From: Tenrec ecaudatus
Taxonomy: Eukaryota > Chordata > Mammalia > Afrosoricida > Tenrecidae
Reading direction: 5' to 3'
Assembly (NCBI RefSeq): GCF_050624435.1
Contig: NC_134530.1
Location: 143,508,721-143,572,720 of the forward strand
Length of the DNA: 64,000 bases
Positions within the stretch are counted from its first letter, which is position 1. Each line of letters opens with the position of its first letter. Below, piece by piece: positions 21,770-33,700 of this stretch. The notes below the pieces were generated by a model. It did no database searches. It had not been told where the DNA came from and was given only the letters and a program-made list of their open reading frames with translations. Position numbers and translations under genes: made by a program.

Positions 21770-24700
21770 CAGAGCGGGGCCTCGCAGCACCTGAGTCTGG
21801 AGAAGGGAGACACATTTTCTCTCACGCAAAACACAAAGCACAGTGTTGACGTAAGTAACAGGAATCTGAGGTGGTTTTGGGAACTACCAATTTTTTAAAA
21901 AAGAAAACCGACAATTTCTGATGAAATCTCCCAATGCTTCCCTAGCTCCACTGAAATTCTGTAAAGTTTATTTTCTGTTTCTCTTTTTCTCACCTGTCAA
22001 GCCCTGCCATTCCTGGAATCTCTCCTCAGAGGCATCTGTGTCTGCTTACACATGTACTAAACCACACCGGGGAGCCCTGGAACAGAGCCCCGGGGGGTAG
22101 TGGCTACAAGTGGTGCTGTGGTCCCCATGGTCGGCAGTTCGAAACCACCAGCAGCTCCATGGGAGCAGCTCCATGGGCTTTCTACTCCCCAGAGAGTTAC
22201 AGTCTCGGAGACCCACAGGGGTGACTGCGTTTGCATGGACCTGGCAGCGTTGTGAGGCGAGAGATATGTGGAAGCTCTGCAGGCTCCAGAGCAAAGGGAA
22301 GGAAGGTCCTCTTCTACCAGCTTTTGCCCACAGAGCTGATGCTTTCGGGTGGCTGGGATATGGTTCCAGTAGGTAGGCGCTCTGAAGTCTCAGCTGCCAA
22401 GCTGACCCCAAACTAATCAGCCCGCCCCTCCATCCTGCCTTCATCCAAGAACACAGATGGCTACCCTTCAAGATTTCTTTTTCTTTCAAAAACCAGTAAA
22501 CCCTTCCCCACAGTTCCGATTCTCCAAATTCTAAACCACCTCTCTGCTCCCCATTTGAGTGACAGCGCCCCATCCAGCATGGACGCCACTCTGCAGCACA
22601 GGGAGAGCAGACCAGGATGCTGCTGGCTCCGAGCACGAAGTCCAGCCCGCCGCAGAGAAACCAACCTTTTTCTTATTTTTCGCGGTGGCGTCACATTTGC
22701 TGTGTTCTGGCTTCCTCAGGTGCTTCCACCTGCCACCTTGGTCAAACGTGATCATGGTCTGGATGGAATTATCTGGATGGGAACAACGAGACTGAACAGA
22801 TGCATTGCAGGCTTTCATTCTCCCGAGGCTGCACACCATCCCGGTAACTCTGGACCCACAAGCTTGAACCCCAACAAACCAGCTCAGGGTTGGTGAAGAA
22901 ATGAGCAGTGAAAAAAGCTACTGTCTTTTGGGTGAAGGTCACACAGCAGTGCAGGCTCCCATTGGACAATGTCTACACAAATTACTGGGCACTGGTTACC
23001 TTCTTCACAACGTGTGAACACACTTTATTTCCATTCTGGTGGTCCCATTTCCATCCATCTAGCTCCCCTGTAATGCCCTGCCATCTTTACAGTTGAGTTT
23101 TTAAAAGGGCACAGTACTCACGGGTGAGTCTCTGAGAGTTGATTTGTTAGCTAGATGACCTCAGGGGCTGGTTTGGGTTTAAAGTTTAAAGAAGATCTCA
23201 AGGCAATAGTCACAGGGAGTCCTCCTGGTTCAAGAGGCCCAATAACACTCTAGTAAGTCTCTCTGTGCCCACGTGTTAGGAAAAAGAGGGGCTTTCCTCA
23301 CATTTGCTCAGAATCTACCTGTGGTAGCGCTGATGAGAATAGGCAGGAGTGACAGCTGGGCACCATCTAGTTGTTCTGGTCTCCAGACAGCTGAGGCGCA
23401 GGTGTGTGTAGACAACTGTGCCACGGTCTAGTTCCTTGAGGCTTTGGTTCCTCCTCTCTCCTGACTCCACTAAGACCCTGACACCACTCGCCAGTGGGGA
23501 CACAGACAGAGCGTGACGATGAACTGCACTGTGCCCATGACCTGCAATGCCCATGAGACTACAGTCCTCATCCTTCAACCCCGGAAATCAATCCCATGTG
23601 GAGTTTGATTACACCTACAAAACACCTGCAGCTGGGAATCCTGTCTGGTTTAGTACATATATGAATACATGCACAGCCACTGAGATGCATATGTGGGGGG
23701 ACCCCCGAAACTGGATTTTTTTTCTTCAAAGCTGTGTGTTTAATTTTTTTTTTTTTTTTTTACAAAACAGTCTTATCACTCTCCATTACTCTTAGCACAT
23801 TTGTCAAATCCACGATTCCATTCTGGAAACATTTTTCACACTCATCTGTTTAAATGAAGGACAGCTCCTCTCTCGTTTATTTCTACATCACCAAATCACT
23901 GCCCCTTCATGTCCCTTTTCGTTCACAGAAACAAACAGAAGTCGCATGGAGTGAGGTTGGTGAGTAAGGTACATGGGACAAGAGAGGCATGATTTTTTTT
24001 GGAGTTTTTTTTTTTTTTGTGCCAAAAACTGGGGCACCGAGATGGCTGCATGAGCAGGTGCATTGTCGTGGTGAAAAAAACCCGTCCCCCATCTGCCACA
24101 GATCAGGCCTTTTTTGCCACACACTGTTGTACCATCTTTTCAGAACCTCTAAATAGAGAGCTTGATTAACAGTTTGACCTGGTGGAAGGAACCCCAAATG
24201 CACGGTCCCTCTCTTATCACATCTGGTTTGGGGCACCCTTGTGAATATGCCCGGATGGGTACACTTCCGTACAAGGGCAACTAGAGAGTACTGCTCCTAC
24301 GGTTCCCGCTTCCATGTGCACACCTGCCTGCGGCAAACACAATGCGTGTCAACGTGGCTCAGCAGCAAGTGCATGGCTGCTGAAGGGATCTCAGCAGCAC
24401 AGCGCGTGTCTTAAGTCTCATCGGGTGACTCGACAAACAAAACGAACAGTGCAGCACTGCGAGCAGAGCTAATAGCAAGTTTTAAGTGGCAAGTGGAATA
24501 TCGAGTTATTAAAAAGTTCTCCAGTAAGTTTATGGGAATGCTGCCCCACATCTGCAGGGATTTTGCAGATGCAAGCATTTTAAGGAAGGCTAAGAAGACC
24601 TCAGAGATAAACCGAGAGAGGACAGACTGTCGACCTTGTCCCAAATGAAGACACCAACCGTGGCTCAGAGATGGTGGGCTCCCCGTTGCTGCAATAGTTA

Positions 24701-27700
24701 CTGCAGCGGAGGCCAGGCGCCGCTCGTTGCCGAGGTTACGAGGCAAGCTGTCAGGTTGATGGGCGGGCGCCCGGCGTGTCATGTGAAGATTGGCTAGCTT
24801 CAACAGCGGATCTTTCCATCAGTCTTTTAAACAAGACTAAAGCCAATGAGGACGATGTACCGGTACGTTCCAATCAAAACAGTATTTCCCAAGGGAATCT
24901 GCTGGGTCACTTAAATCCAAAGTAGATAGGCCAGCTCACAGGTTACGGTGACTCTTTTGGGGAATTCAAGAGGGGTAATCTTGGTAGACTTTCTCAAAGG
25001 GCACGGGGAAGCCATGGGCATGTTAAGAAGACTGAAACGTGCGCTCAAGAGGAAAGGGTCAGCGGAGTGGTGTCACAGCAAGGCCAACACCCCGGCCTAC
25101 TCTTGGCTGGTCCTATGAGAACTGTGTTGGGAAGCCTTATGCCATCCACCCTACAGGCCTGATCTGGTCTCCCCTGCCTTTCCCCACCCCAAACGCAAAG
25201 AACACGGAGAAGCCCCTCAAAGACACAAGAACTGTTGCTTGGCTGTAGTTCAGGTGGACGCACTGCCTCCAGATGTATGTGGACTGAGACCGAGGGGGGG
25301 CTGGGAATCAGTAACTTCCCATTTTGATATTTCTGTTTTAAAATGGTTTCTGTGGTTTTGTAGCAATATTTTTGACATCCCCATGTGTGTACACACACAC
25401 ACACACACACGAGTTTTGGGGGCTGTTGAAAGCTCCAGGGATCACCACCAGGTCTTCCTCCCTTGTGGCTAGTTTAGTGGCAGTGCGTGACTTCGTCAGG
25501 CCCCCTCATCTGGGGTTAGCAGCCTTGCGTTTCAGTCACGGAGCTGTACGGACAGATGCAAGCACACTCCTCCCCAGGCTCAGCATGCAGGGAAAACCAG
25601 CCGGGAGAGGAAAAGGGCGCCCAGAAGACTTTCAACTCTAAATAGGACATCTCAGGTGGCTTCCAACTTGGACAGGGCAGGACCCAGATGCTGGAGAATT
25701 CATCTAGAACGATGCTCCTGAAAAGAGCTACTCTGCAGCTCCTTACCACACCCAGGCACCCGCGTCTTGATTCAGACAAGCTATGACATCTAACTTGAGG
25801 GACTCTCGACAGTTCAATGTTGCGAACGTAAATCTGAATTAATATTTCCTAACCACTTTTCATTAACCCCTAGCCTTTAACTCTTAGCTCTCTCCCCCTT
25901 TCTCGTGTCTCTTCCCCATTCTCTATTTCTAATGATACAAACTGTTGCAGGCTACATTTTGAGACAACTGCCTCGAATTTTCCAAGGAAAAAGAAATGAA
26001 GAAAACAGGAAAATTCACTTATTTGATAAATACTTATTGAATGCCTGCTATGTAAGAAACTCGTCCGAGCCTTTGGAAAGTTATCAGTGAAGGCAGACAC
26101 AAATCTTTGTCAAATACGATTCCAGTAAAGGTGAGACAGACACTAGCCAAGGTAACTTATAAGGAAGGTTAGAAACGAACTAAGGGACAAAACCTGCAGC
26201 CAGAAGGGAAATCAGGAGTTTGTGAGCGTGCGTGAGAGAGACACGGCGGACGGGGGTCAGGCCGGGGCTCACAGAGGGAGGGCTGTGCTAGCGCTAACAA
26301 GTACCCGGGGAACCAGTGCAGACCTCTACACCTGGAGCGTGGCACGTTTGGAGAAGGGCAGGCGGCGGGTGTGAATGGGGAGAGCAAGCGAAGCGGAGAA
26401 GATGGAGATGTGGGCAGGGAGGAAGTGGGGCCATAAACCAGGCTCACTCCTGCAGACCCTGCAGGCTTCTTCCAGCACAGACCACTGGTATGAACAACAC
26501 AACACAACAGACGCCTCAAGGAGAAAAGGAAAATCTCTCCACTTTCTGTGATTTACGTTCTCCAAGTTGTAACGGCCATCACTAATTTAAATGAAGAGCG
26601 GGAACTTGCACGCCGTGGGCTTGTTGGCTAGTCAGGGGACACCACTGGGGGGCGGGACCTCCCACCTCCGCTAAAGGGAGAGCAGCGAAGGGGCAGGGCA
26701 GGAGGGCGGAGCGCAGACTCACCTTCGGAAAGCACACTTGTTATGTAGACCCCTCGGAGGGAGGTCACATTCGTGAAGTCTGTCTCGCCGCCCGTGGTGG
26801 TGTAGAGGTGGCGGTCCAAGGACTTGGAGTACACAATGCCGCGGTCATCCGAGGTAAAGATCGTGCCAAACCCCGTATCTGAAACAGGCATGCCCACACA
26901 AACACTCAGCCGTGGGAGAGGACAGGGAGGAAAGACAATAGTCCAGCCACACACACGTCCGCAGACCGCCTCTCCTCAGGATGTGGCTGCAGGGCTGACA
27001 GTTTATTACGGCTAATGCTCGCGATCTTCCGGCACATCTTTAATACCATTACCAAGCTTCAGTTCGTGGACTACATTGATCAGCTGCTGCTGGAGCACTC
27101 GGCCCGGGCGAGCTTTGGCAGCGCAGATTCATACCTTACACATCTATCGCATTCTGCATTCTAAATCAGCGCTTCTCAAACTCATCTGTGGTGGAGCATA
27201 GTGTTTTTTCACACTTCAAACTGGTAACAAACCAGTTTTGTATATAGGATAAAAATTAATTACTAGAATAAATGTAAATATGTTAACTTCCAACTTAAAA
27301 AAAAGATTCAACAGATACATTTTTTGTTAAAGAGCTCTTAAGAGTTTCTAATCTAAACATTTGCTCTTAATATCTCTTATATTTCTTACAGCTTTGAGAA
27401 TCAGTCCTAGTTCCCGGGTCATTGTTTGAGAAACTATTCTCCGGGACCTGAGCATACCCACAACTATATTAGATCGTCGAAACAAGTGGCCGACAGCAAA
27501 TTGTGATACAGAAATCAGATGGTGCCTCGCTGTCAGAAATCACAGTGTCTGGGGTTTAAAATGCTTGTCTTAAAACAAGCAGTCATCTAAGTGAGGTGAC
27601 AGCTAAGTCCACAAGGAAGAAGCACACCAGCCTGTGTGATCCAAGGACTGCAAATGATGAGATCCAGGATCTGAGGAGGGAATTGTATTAGAACGTGAAT

Positions 27701-30700
27701 TCTGAGCACCCAGTTTACAGAATGCTATGCTCGACAGTGAAATCCATTTCCAGGATCTCCACTTGGAATAAGCCTCTGGTGAATCCCCACCGACCACTGA
27801 CCAGGGATGCGAGTAGGCTTGCTGTCAGTGCACGGGAAAGGGGATTTTCCAACGCAGATGTAGTTAGGTTAAAACAACAACCTCTCATTTGTTCTCCCTT
27901 TTGGTCCACTTAAAATGTGTGCTAGCTTTTATTATTTCTGTTATCTGTTTGGCTGAGAGTTTTCAATGTTTTATTTTGTTACTGTTGCCGGGTTTATGGC
28001 TTTCTGTTGTTGCTATTTTGTTTCTCTCTTCTTGTCTTTGTATCTTGTTCTTCGTATGAAATCCAGGATAGGATGTCTATATGAAATCTATACAGAAAGG
28101 ATGCACGGTTTCTTGAGGTGATGGCAGGGGAGGTCGGTGGGAGATGGGGAGCTAGGAGGACAGGCAAGAAAGCGTGGTGAGGATGGCACAATTCTTTTCA
28201 ATAACGTTTGAACTACAGAATGTACTCTATCTGCACGATACGCAAATTATGGCAATGAAACAGTTAAAACCAGGCACCCTTCGATAGCTCAGCTGGTAGA
28301 GCCGAGGACTGTAGGTTACACAAGAAACAGTTAAAACCATTTTAAAAGCGGCCTTTTAAACAGAGATTACATATCACCTAGACTTAAAGTGGACATTCAG
28401 CAGGACACTGGAAAAACCCCCACGGGTGCGAGGGGAAGCAAACACGTAAGAAGGAAAGCTAGTCTAGGCAGGGCTCAGAGCTCAGCCCTCTGGCCTGCAA
28501 ACCTCTTACCCCCGGGCTCATCGACGTGCATGAATACCATGTCATCATTCGCAGCCAGAATGGAATAGAACTGCTCCTGCCCCACAGAGGGCAGCTGGGC
28601 CATGCTCCACGTGTCCCCTTGATCTGTTGACACGTGGATCCTTCTTGTTGCATCCTGGAACAAATGTAGTACTTGATCTGTTATGTTTTCCAACAAGATT
28701 TCACTCTAGGAGCATCGTTACCTGTAAGCATCATTGTTTATTTCTCCCCTGGGAACAACTGTTAAAAATAAAAGGTTCTAGCGCCAATTATCAAAACAAC
28801 TCTAACCTCCAGCAAAGTCCCAGCCAAGGGACCATGCGCTCTACGCGAAGGCAGGCCGCCTCTGCTTCCCCGTGGCTTCTTCCTTCTGGGAAGGCCCCGT
28901 GGATGCTCTCTGCCATGCTCGGACAGCCCACTTCCTCGAACGAGGGCTAAGGGTGTGATGGGACCGCTACTAACTTCGCTGTCTAGCCATCCTCATATGC
29001 TTGCTCGGGTTAAGTCTTTAAATGAAAACTGGGGTCTTTGGAGGGACCGGGACCGATTTCTGTGGCGCCGATTCCAACTCAAGGAGACCCCATGTGGGTC
29101 ACCGCAGAACTGTGCTCCGTAAGGTTTCCTCACTGGCTGATTTTTGGAAAAAATCGCCAACCTCCTTCCTCTAGTTAGTCTTAGGCCAGCCGCTCTGCTG
29201 AAGCCTGGTGAGCGCGATCAGAACAGCACAGCCTCCACGGGCAGGCTGGCGGTGGCGGCAGGAGAGGTGCCGTGGCTGGGATTCAAGCACAGGTCGTTCC
29301 TGCCACGTGGAAGGCGAGCAGTCTCCCGCTGCAATGCCTCCAGAATGCCTTCTCCGCCCTGTGAGGCCATCTTGTCATAACTCAAAAAATTAGGTAATTA
29401 TGAGCCTGGAAATTGGAGCTGGAACTTATGCTTGGAGGTTACCAGTGGGAAGCCAAGATGTGCCATGCCCCATCTCTGTGGCAGCCTCCCAGACCACGGC
29501 AGGTTCAGAAAGCACCACAAGGAACCAACCAGGGAGTGTGACCGCTAACCCCCCGGAGTAAGCAGGGTACGAGAAGGACTCTCAGGGCTCCCGAGGTTAC
29601 AAACCCTGTAAAGTTCAGAGACAAGCACCATTAGCTTATGGTGCGGGTAAGACAACGGGTACGCAAGCGCTTGGCTTCAGACTAAATTGTTAGCCATTCC
29701 AACACACCCAGTGACCCTGGGGGACCCGTTTCCATCAAGATGACACCCTATCTGGCAGTTAAGCAGTTAAAGGCTTGGGGCCACCGTGCGTCAAAACTGA
29801 CTCGACAGCACCCAGTGACACAACACTGATGCGCAACTCAAAGGCCATGCTTAGTCTTATTGTAACAGGTAGAAGCCAGAGCTCCCAAGTAGCGTGGACA
29901 GTGGCAGAAAGAGAGTGGATCAGAAGGCTGGCTCATCATCGGGCAGTGTGACACCACCCAGGATTCGCGCCCAGGTGACCCCAGCCAGGGACGAAACGGA
30001 GCTAACAGTATTAGCTCATAGGGCTGATTTCCCAAAGCTCCTCAAGAGAGGGCCCTGCACTTCCCCATTTCCAATGGCCTCTGATCACACTCCAAGTAGG
30101 CCTGTAACCCTCACGTTTCTAATGCACCTGCTTGGCTAAGAGGCTCCACTTTGCCAAATCCAAGGGGACACTTCTGGGATTCATCTAACTCCGCATCCTG
30201 TCGCACTTCCCCCTCCTCCGGCCTCGCTTTGGCTCGCGTGACTCACTCTCTGCAGCACCTCCCTCCCCGGGGCGGAACCCCTGCTCCCGGCCTCGCTGCT
30301 GGAGTCTCCTTCTCTGGATAACCTTGACCGAGTGCGTGGTAGGCTTGCTCAGTCCTCACGTCCTTTCTCTGCCCACGCATCCCTCCCAAAGACAGCACTT
30401 AGGATTTTGGGAAATTCCTGTTCCCAAGTGCTTACTTGACATTTCCATTTAGACAGGCATCTCTGATCCAACACTGAGCTCTGGGTTTCCCCCCTAGGAA
30501 CCTGCATCTCCTCCAGTCTGCTCTTTCCGCAAATGGTACCACCCTTCTTCCCGCTGCCAGGGACACAGACTAGGAGCAGTACCCTTGGCTCCTCCCGTTC
30601 TGACAGCAGCAATGAACCAAGAGAACATCTCATCTCTCAGCAAATTCTGGTGGCGCCATGCTTCACAACACGGGCATAATCTCACCACTCTCCACTGACC

Positions 30701-33700
30701 CACGCTTAGGAGCTCAGGGCATAGGGAAGCGTCCGGTCACTCTCATAAGGCTTCCTTTGTTACCCACCCAGCCAGCCAGTCCCCTACAGACACCTGTTTT
30801 GCCAAAAGAGATGGCGAACCACACCCTTCCCCAGCTCACCACCATTTAAATGTTTCACAACACGAAGAATAAAAGCCAAGGTTGTAGTCATGACCCATAC
30901 AGGCCTTGCATCATCTGGCCCGTGGCGCCCCCCCCTCCCTTCATTTCCAACCACTCTTCTCCGCTGCCCCCGCCCAGGGAACACAGAGCACGCCCGTGCC
31001 TGCGGGCTTCCAACGGTGTGCTCCGAGCCCCACCCAGGCCACCCTCCTCCAACAGGCAGAGCCTACCCCGGTCCTTCTCTCCTGACGCTGCCAGGCTTGG
31101 CTGAGTACCATCTCCAGGGACAGGAATGTGTGCACTGTGCACTGCTGGGTGCCAGGGACCCTGAACAGCTCGTACGTAGCACATGGCCGGTACTCAATCA
31201 ATGTTACCCATTTCTACTTCTGTGATCACTAGTTACTAAGCCAGTCAATTTAAAAATAGTATCTGTTCATAGCCAAGGAAGCCCAAGTGCAAACAGAACA
31301 GCCGTTTACAGAGCTCACCAACTTCGATGAAGAGAGCGGCTCTCAGCCCTCCTAACGCCGCGACCCTTTCATACAGGTCCTCCTGTGGGGGTGACCCCCC
31401 CCAGCCATCACATTCTTTCCGCTGCTACTCCATCGCTGTCATTGTGCTACGGTTATGAATCAGGCGAGCCCTGTGAAAAGGTCGTTCGACCCCCAAAGGG
31501 GTTGCTACCCACAGGTTGAGAACCGCTGCCCTACTAACTGCTGCATGACACTGAGCTGCATAGAGAAGACGCCGTCGGCACCGACACGTGGAGGACCTGC
31601 CGAAACGAGGCCCACGGGGCCCTGGGGCACAGAGATGGTGCGCTTGGCTGACAATGAAGGGCTGGTGGTGTGACCCCAGCCAGCAGCTCCACGGGACAAG
31701 ACCTGGCTGTCTGCTCGGAAGAAGGAAGCTGAGACAGGCCTCCACCTCTGGGGAGTCCTCCTCGGTCACAGAGGCCACAGGGCGCCCTGGTGGCACAGTG
31801 GTTAGGCTCTCCTCTGCTAGCCCAGAGTTCAGTGGTTTGAACCGTCAGCGGTGCTGCGGGACAAAGACCTGGCCATCTGTGCCTGGGAAGAGCATGGTCG
31901 AGGAAACCCTGTGGTTCCTGTCTTTCTGTCACACGGCGTCCCTGGGAGTCAGACGTGACGGAGCAGCACACAGCGTGTGCACAGACACTATCTGAACCAG
32001 GAGCGGGGAGCACCCACCTTCTCGGCCATCACAGAGGCAAAGAGGAAGCGTCCGCCAAGGCCAAACGAGTAGATCTTCACCCCGATGGTCTTGAAGCTTT
32101 TTCCCAAGTCTGAAGTTCTCCGTAATTCCATTGCCCCGAGGTCAGCTTCTTAAACAAAACATATCATTAACTAACATTTTACTGACTAGTGGACCCCTAG
32201 TTTAAACACGTAGGAATGCTCATAATTTATCCCCAAAGACGTTTCCACCCATGCCCGTTGGTCAGGGGACAGTATAACTGATGTGGCTTCAGACATCGGA
32301 ACGCACACTCGAGGTTTTAAGCCCCACAGGTCACTGGGCCCTAAGGCAGGGCTGCACTTGACCCTCACGGTCACTGCAGCCGGCTGCCTGGCCTCTCCGC
32401 AGAATCCTTTGAATGATCTCATCCTGCTTCAGGCTGTCTGGTTTGCACTCTGCTTTTCTCATTCGTTTGACTCCCCTATTTGAGTTGAAGCACCCCGAGA
32501 AGGCCTGGGGTATGGTGTGCTGCCTGAGATACAGGTAGTGCCCGACTGTTTGCTGAGTGAGAGCGTACATGAGAGATTCCGCTTTCCGCTCTGACACTGC
32601 GCCCCTGGCTGGCAAGCAAGCACTTCCACCAGCACAAGCACCATCCACGCAAGGCTGCGGGTGCCGCCCTGCACCTCAACTTGTGAGTGTTTGCTGCCTA
32701 AAATTTGCTTTCGGCAAAGGTAACTCAAAAATTGAGGACGCTGCCTCTATGCGCAGCACGTACTCTCGCTGATCTGGGCAGTGGAGTCATTTGGTTGTAC
32801 TTAAAAACGAAAACATCTACCTTTAGCTGTTAGAGCTTAGGAGAATGGAAGAATTGCTTACAACGCAACACAGTCTGCCCTGAGTGGACCGGACGCCTTT
32901 TTCTGACGTGAAAATGTACTTACTGCAGGAGCCATTCACGTAGGTGGTGAAGAAGATGGTGTTGGCTGATCCCCTACAAAGAGGACACACGGGTCAAGAT
33001 GGCTGAGGTCAGCCCCAGCTATAAAAGCCCAAGCAGACCTCAGCTTCTTCGCCAGGTACTGGCTGAAACACCTCAGCCGTGCAGACCGATTCTTCCCCAC
33101 AGTAGTGTGCACACTCCCCTACTGCCTGACGGGAGGGCTTCCAGTCCGTCAGACTGGTCGACTGACTCCTACCTCCCGGGCCTGTCTCTCCCACTTGCTT
33201 ACAATGCTCCCTCCTAGAATGCTCTTCTCTCCTGTAACCAACTTCACCCTCTCCATCATCAGGCTCCTCCGAAGACGCCTTCTGTGCTGCGCCAGTCCCC
33301 ACCCCGACCCCGCGGGGCACTGGGACAGGGTCTGGAGACGTTCTGGGTCGTCATAACTTGGGGGGGGGGCGTCAATAGAGGACAGGGAAGCTGTGAAACA
33401 CTCTGCAGTGGCCAGGACCTGGCAGCCCCACTGGAAAGCGCCACTCCTTTCTGCACGCGCCACTTGGCCCGCCCTTGGTCCCTATCTGGAGCGGCCCCAG
33501 AGGACAGGCTGGCACGGCCCCATGGGGTCTCCTCACATCATCTCTGTTAGCAGGGAGCCACATGGGGCTCCCCCAGAGTGTGCCATGCTGCCACTGCCCC
33601 AGACCCAGTGCTGGCTGTGTGCAAGCTCAGTAGTAATCCAGCCCTTTCATCTCCGACAGACAACTGGGGCAGCGGCTGAATTATTTAAATTGTGCTCGGA

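Larger units (their letters stand above)
20810..22665 (-). other. SORT1: SORT1 intron 11
   Basis: Dominated by a G-rich 9-bp repeat and a 400-bp purine-only tract, plus one AfroSINE. Confidence 0.75.
22773..26722 (-). other. SORT1: SORT1 intron 10
   Basis: Holds a mariner remnant (23690-24250), a poly-T run (23744-23761), a CA run (25390-25410) and, at about 26015-26130, a weak match to ancient L2/MIR-type sequence (tacttattgaatgcctgct). Confidence 0.7.
26879..28509 (-). other. SORT1: SORT1 intron 9
   Basis: Holds an AT-rich hAT-like element (about 27165-27432), an L1 3' end (27470-28256) and a retroposed tRNA-Tyr half (28273-28323). Confidence 0.75.
28655..32017 (-). other. SORT1: SORT1 intron 8
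   Basis: Contains AfroSINEs at 29060, 31650 and 31781, a SPIN element at 31334 and a weak AfroSINE tail near 29740-29830. The part 29850-31320 holds no recognised feature. Confidence 0.7.

Noticed and set aside
20928-21834. Minus-strand frames of 268-295 codons rich in Ser-Leu
   Set aside because: They are the translation of the GA-rich purine tract; no family motif, and they lie in SORT1 intron 11.
28273-28323. A working tRNA-Tyr gene
   Set aside because: Only the 5' half is present; the T arm, B box and acceptor 3' strand are missing.
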